In this document: piece by piece, positions 62,383 to 64,000 of the stretch | Layout of the letters: each line of letters starts with the position of its first letter | How positions within the stretch are numbered: the first letter of the stretch is position 1 | Origin: UBA2336 sp049306095 | GTDB lineage: Bacteria; Bacteroidota; Bacteroidia; Cytophagales; Cyclobacteriaceae | Length of the DNA stretch: 64,000 nucleotides | Direction: 5' to 3' | Assembly (NCBI GenBank): GCA_049306095.1 | Contig: JBAQPU010000058.1 | Coordinates: 1 to 64,000 of the forward strand | Position numbers and translations under genes: made by a program | Notes under the pieces: generated by a model | Seen by the model: the letters and a program-made list of their open reading frames with translations, nothing else | What the model was told of the DNA's origin: nothing | The model's database searches: none

Positions 62383-62610
62383 TCAAACATAGAATTCAAT
62401 TTGAAAATCCGTCTCGCTGCCGGGAACAGGACTTGGCCGGATAGCCAGCAGGGCTGAGGTATTGTACGCTTTAATAAACTCAGTTCGGCTGATGCGAAGT
62501 TTACTGTGGCCCGGTTTAATTTTATGATATTGCATTCGGCCCGATTTATTAGCAGTAGCGCTATACATCAGATCAAACCTAATGGGAATAGGAGAGGGGA
62601 TGTACCGCAT
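62383..62610 (-). CDS. Hypothetical protein, second gene of a small operon
   Basis: The 75-residue, basic protein has no recognised domain; the C-terminal half (SRTEFIKAYNTSALLAIRPSPVPGSE) looks beta/loop. Its ATG touches the TAA of the preceding 81-residue gene (62611-62613), so the two are likely translated together. A later ATG (MQYHKIKPGHSKLRIS) is also possible. Confidence 0.55.
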   Translation of the reverse strand: MRYIPSPIPIRFDLMYSATANKSGRMQYHKIKPGHSKLRISRTEFIKAYNTSALLAIRPSPVPGSETDFQIEFYV

Positions 62611-62856
62611 TTAGTGGTAGTTGGTTTTATACTCCGGATACGTAATATCGTTCTGCTTAGCATTGTACTGGGCAAGTAATCCATAAGCCCAGCCCGGAAC
62701 ATAGTTAAACCTAGTCTTGTATTCTTCAATTTTTAAGCAAAGTTCGCGGGCATAAAATCTGATTTGCTCCCCATTTCTGCAGGCCGATGGTCTTTCGAAG
62801 TTCCTGGCAGTAAAGGTTTTCAACTCGGCTTCGATATGTTCAACATCATGGTTCAT
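62611..62856 (-). CDS. Hypothetical protein, first gene of a small operon
   Basis: The 81-residue protein is mostly helical (MNHDVEHIEAELKTFTARNF, RNGEQIRFYARELCLKIEEYKTRFNYVPGWAYGLLAQYNAKQND). I recognise no function. The ATG at 62856 is preferred over a TTG at 62880 because the -7 box (TATATTTG, minus strand, 62878-62885) and an inverted repeat precede it. Confidence 0.6.
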   Translation of the reverse strand: MNHDVEHIEAELKTFTARNFERPSACRNGEQIRFYARELCLKIEEYKTRFNYVPGWAYGLLAQYNAKQNDITYPEYKTNYH

Positions 62857-62862
62857 CAAATA

Positions 62863-62885
62863 TTGTGCGATTATGCACAAATATA
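62863..62885 (-). promoter_or_regulatory. -7 box plus inverted repeat: promoter and possible operator
   Basis: On the minus strand TATATTTG (62878-62885) is a -7 element, and TTGTGC/GCACAA (62863-62880, 6-base spacer) is a perfect inverted repeat overlapping it and ending 7 bp before the ATG. A repressor bound there would block initiation (inference). Confidence 0.5.
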
Positions 62886-63211
62886 TAGATAAATATGATA
62901 TTAACCATATTATTGACGTGCATTATTACACAAAAAGTTTGAACCATTATTCCTATATTCTCCACTTCTCTGAATTTCATTATAGACCTATTAGATACCT
63001 GTTATTGAGTTAGTTAGAATAGTATGATCAATCTGAAAATTTAATGCCGTATTAAATCCGAAACGTGCTGAAGTTTTTGCTTCAATGAAGTAAGCGGTTT
63101 GTATAGAGGATTGATCATGGCTGAGGCCAACATTCGCTTCAAAATTTTAAAAGTTTTACAGTTTCGATTAATCCTTATCTTTAGAGCGATAAAAATGTAG
63201 GATCATCATCT
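62886..63211. other. 326-bp AT-rich intergenic region
   Basis: The gap between the divergent small operon and the next plus-strand gene is AT-rich, with no supported gene. TGATCAATC (about 63026) and GATTGATCA (about 63108) are inverse complements some 85 bp apart. A 27-codon frame beginning near 63117 is not convincing. Confidence 0.4.
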
Positions 63212-64000
63212 ATGGATTTTCAAGAACAGAGTTCCTTTCTGGTTGCATGGCATAATGGTATGGTGTTGGGTGCCATCTTTATGGTAGCGGCCGGATTTCT
63301 GATCTATTTATTTCACAGCCTGCGTGTTTCGATGATATCGGATTATCATATGAAATACAATTACATCAACTCAACAGAAATCAAGAACTATAAACTTGTT
63401 TATTACTGTTTTGCTGTGGCCGGTATGCTGTTAATCAACCTCTATCAAATGGATAAAATGAAGGAGGTGGAGTTATGGTTCTACGTTCGACTCTTCATGG
63501 GTGTTGCCGGGGGTACGCTTATAGCTTACGTTTCTCACCTGATCCTTGAATATTATTATCCTACCCGGCTCGACAAAAAGCTGAAGAAGTGGCGATACAT
63601 GCCCCGCACCAATCCGAAAAGCGGAAACAAGATGCGCGTGTTAAGTGAAGAAGAAGAAGATGTTCATCTGGATGCAGGCATGATTGCAGAAGAAAATGTT
63701 TTTTCCATTGACTATGATGTTTGGATTGACGAAAAAACCGGTGACGTGCTGATTGAAAAGTATGAAGGACGCCTGCAAGCCTTAAAATGCAATAGTTGTG
63801 GCTTTTATACCATGCGGGTAATAAAAGAGGAAGTAACTAAAATGCCTTCCGCTGAGGGGCCTGGCGAATTGGTAAAAAACTACCAATGCAGCTATTGTAA
63901 ATCGGTGAGGGCAACGTCCTTTAATATCTCAACAAAAGAATCAGACGACTATAAGAAAGAAAAATTCAAGTTCCGCATGAATAAGGAAATTGAGTTGGTT
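63212..64000 (+). CDS. Membrane protein with zinc-ribbon-like cysteines, 3' end outside the window
   Basis: An open frame from ATG at 63212 (MDFQEQSSFLVAWHNGMVLG) to the window edge, 263 codons without a stop. It has three hydrophobic helices (about 15-37, 64-80, 95-115), then a basic linker and an acidic stretch (LSEEEEDVHLD). A cytoplasmic part follows with two cysteine pairs, CNSC and CSYC, spaced about 40 residues apart, compatible with a zinc ribbon. No family is recognised. Confidence 0.72.
   Translation, partial: MDFQEQSSFLVAWHNGMVLGAIFMVAAGFLIYLFHSLRVSMISDYHMKYNYINSTEIKNYKLVYYCFAVAGMLLINLYQMDKMKEVELWFYVRLFMGVAGGTLIAYVSHLILEYYYPTRLDKKLKKWRYMPRTNPKSGNKMRVLSEEEEDVHLDAGMIAEENVFSIDYDVWIDEKTGDVLIEKYEGRLQALKCNSCGFYTMRVIKEEVTKMPSAEGPGELVKNYQCSYCKSVRATSFNISTKESDDYKKEKFKFRMNKEIELV

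Overview
The window looks like one contiguous piece of chromosome from a Bacteroidota bacterium, most likely of the order Cytophagales. The signs are a secreted CotH-type protein ending in a type IX secretion sorting domain, the short 287-residue RpoD, bacillithiol synthesis (BshB1), several small PorT-like outer-membrane barrels, and promoters of the Bacteroidota form TTTG-N18/21-TAnnTTTG with no evident Shine-Dalgarno sequences. I see no phage, no insertion sequence, no CRISPR array and no rRNA. The order assignment is inference; the phylum is well supported.

Layout. 1-12.6 kb: a plus-strand alpha-glucan operon with overlapping or abutting genes: GH13 amylase (cut by the window edge), GlgE, a TreS-maltokinase fusion, GlgB, a GH57/DUF3536 enzyme and a secreted CotH-like protein. 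This is the GlgE route to glycogen, but the TreS half of the fusion has Ser where the catalytic nucleophile Asp should be. 12.7-18.1 kb: on the minus strand, an upper-glycolysis run pgi-pfkA-glk, followed by a TPR protein. 18.2-18.6 kb: a tRNA-Met gene preceded by two tandem broken copies of itself. 18.7-29.5 kb: core housekeeping genes (START-like protein, LptF/G permease, rpsO, pnp, rpoD, trxB, bshB1, pdxH, yqgE, DUF349 protein). 29.5-33.3 kb: tRNA-Thr with a heptad-repeat leader, greB, a lipoprotein, a repeat-rich intergenic stretch and galK.

33.4-49.7 kb: accessory metabolism and envelope genes. These are a large PIG-L deacetylase with a Na+/solute symporter and an overlooked 42-residue membrane protein between them, an M16 protease, a DUF2911 protein, a 3-methyladenine glycosylase, an OmpA/PD40 protein, gamma-glutamyltransferase, a TetR regulator, a beta-barrel and a TPR-caspase protein. 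49.7-57.7 kb: dps, a second decoy array in front of tRNA-Asp, accA, an operon of MBL hydrolase, patatin and urocanate hydratase, and three paralogous outer-membrane barrels. 57.7-64 kb: tyrS, a SulP transporter with carbonic anhydrase, a MazG-like pyrophosphohydrolase, a small two-gene operon of unknown function behind a palindrome, and a membrane protein cut by the right edge.

The most unusual signal is the pair of tRNA arrays. At both tRNA-Met and tRNA-Asp the promoter is followed by exactly two about 95-bp pseudo-copies and then the intact tRNA and a terminator. In every pseudo-copy the 3' side of the anticodon arm is replaced by a perfect 16-nt palindrome (TCCGCC..GGCGGA or TCCCGCC..GGCGGGA), and the 3' half of the tRNA is replaced by a tail containing AAGAATTGA. 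The other signals of note are the TreS nucleophile substitution and a family of exact 7-bp-period repeats in three or four intergenic regions.
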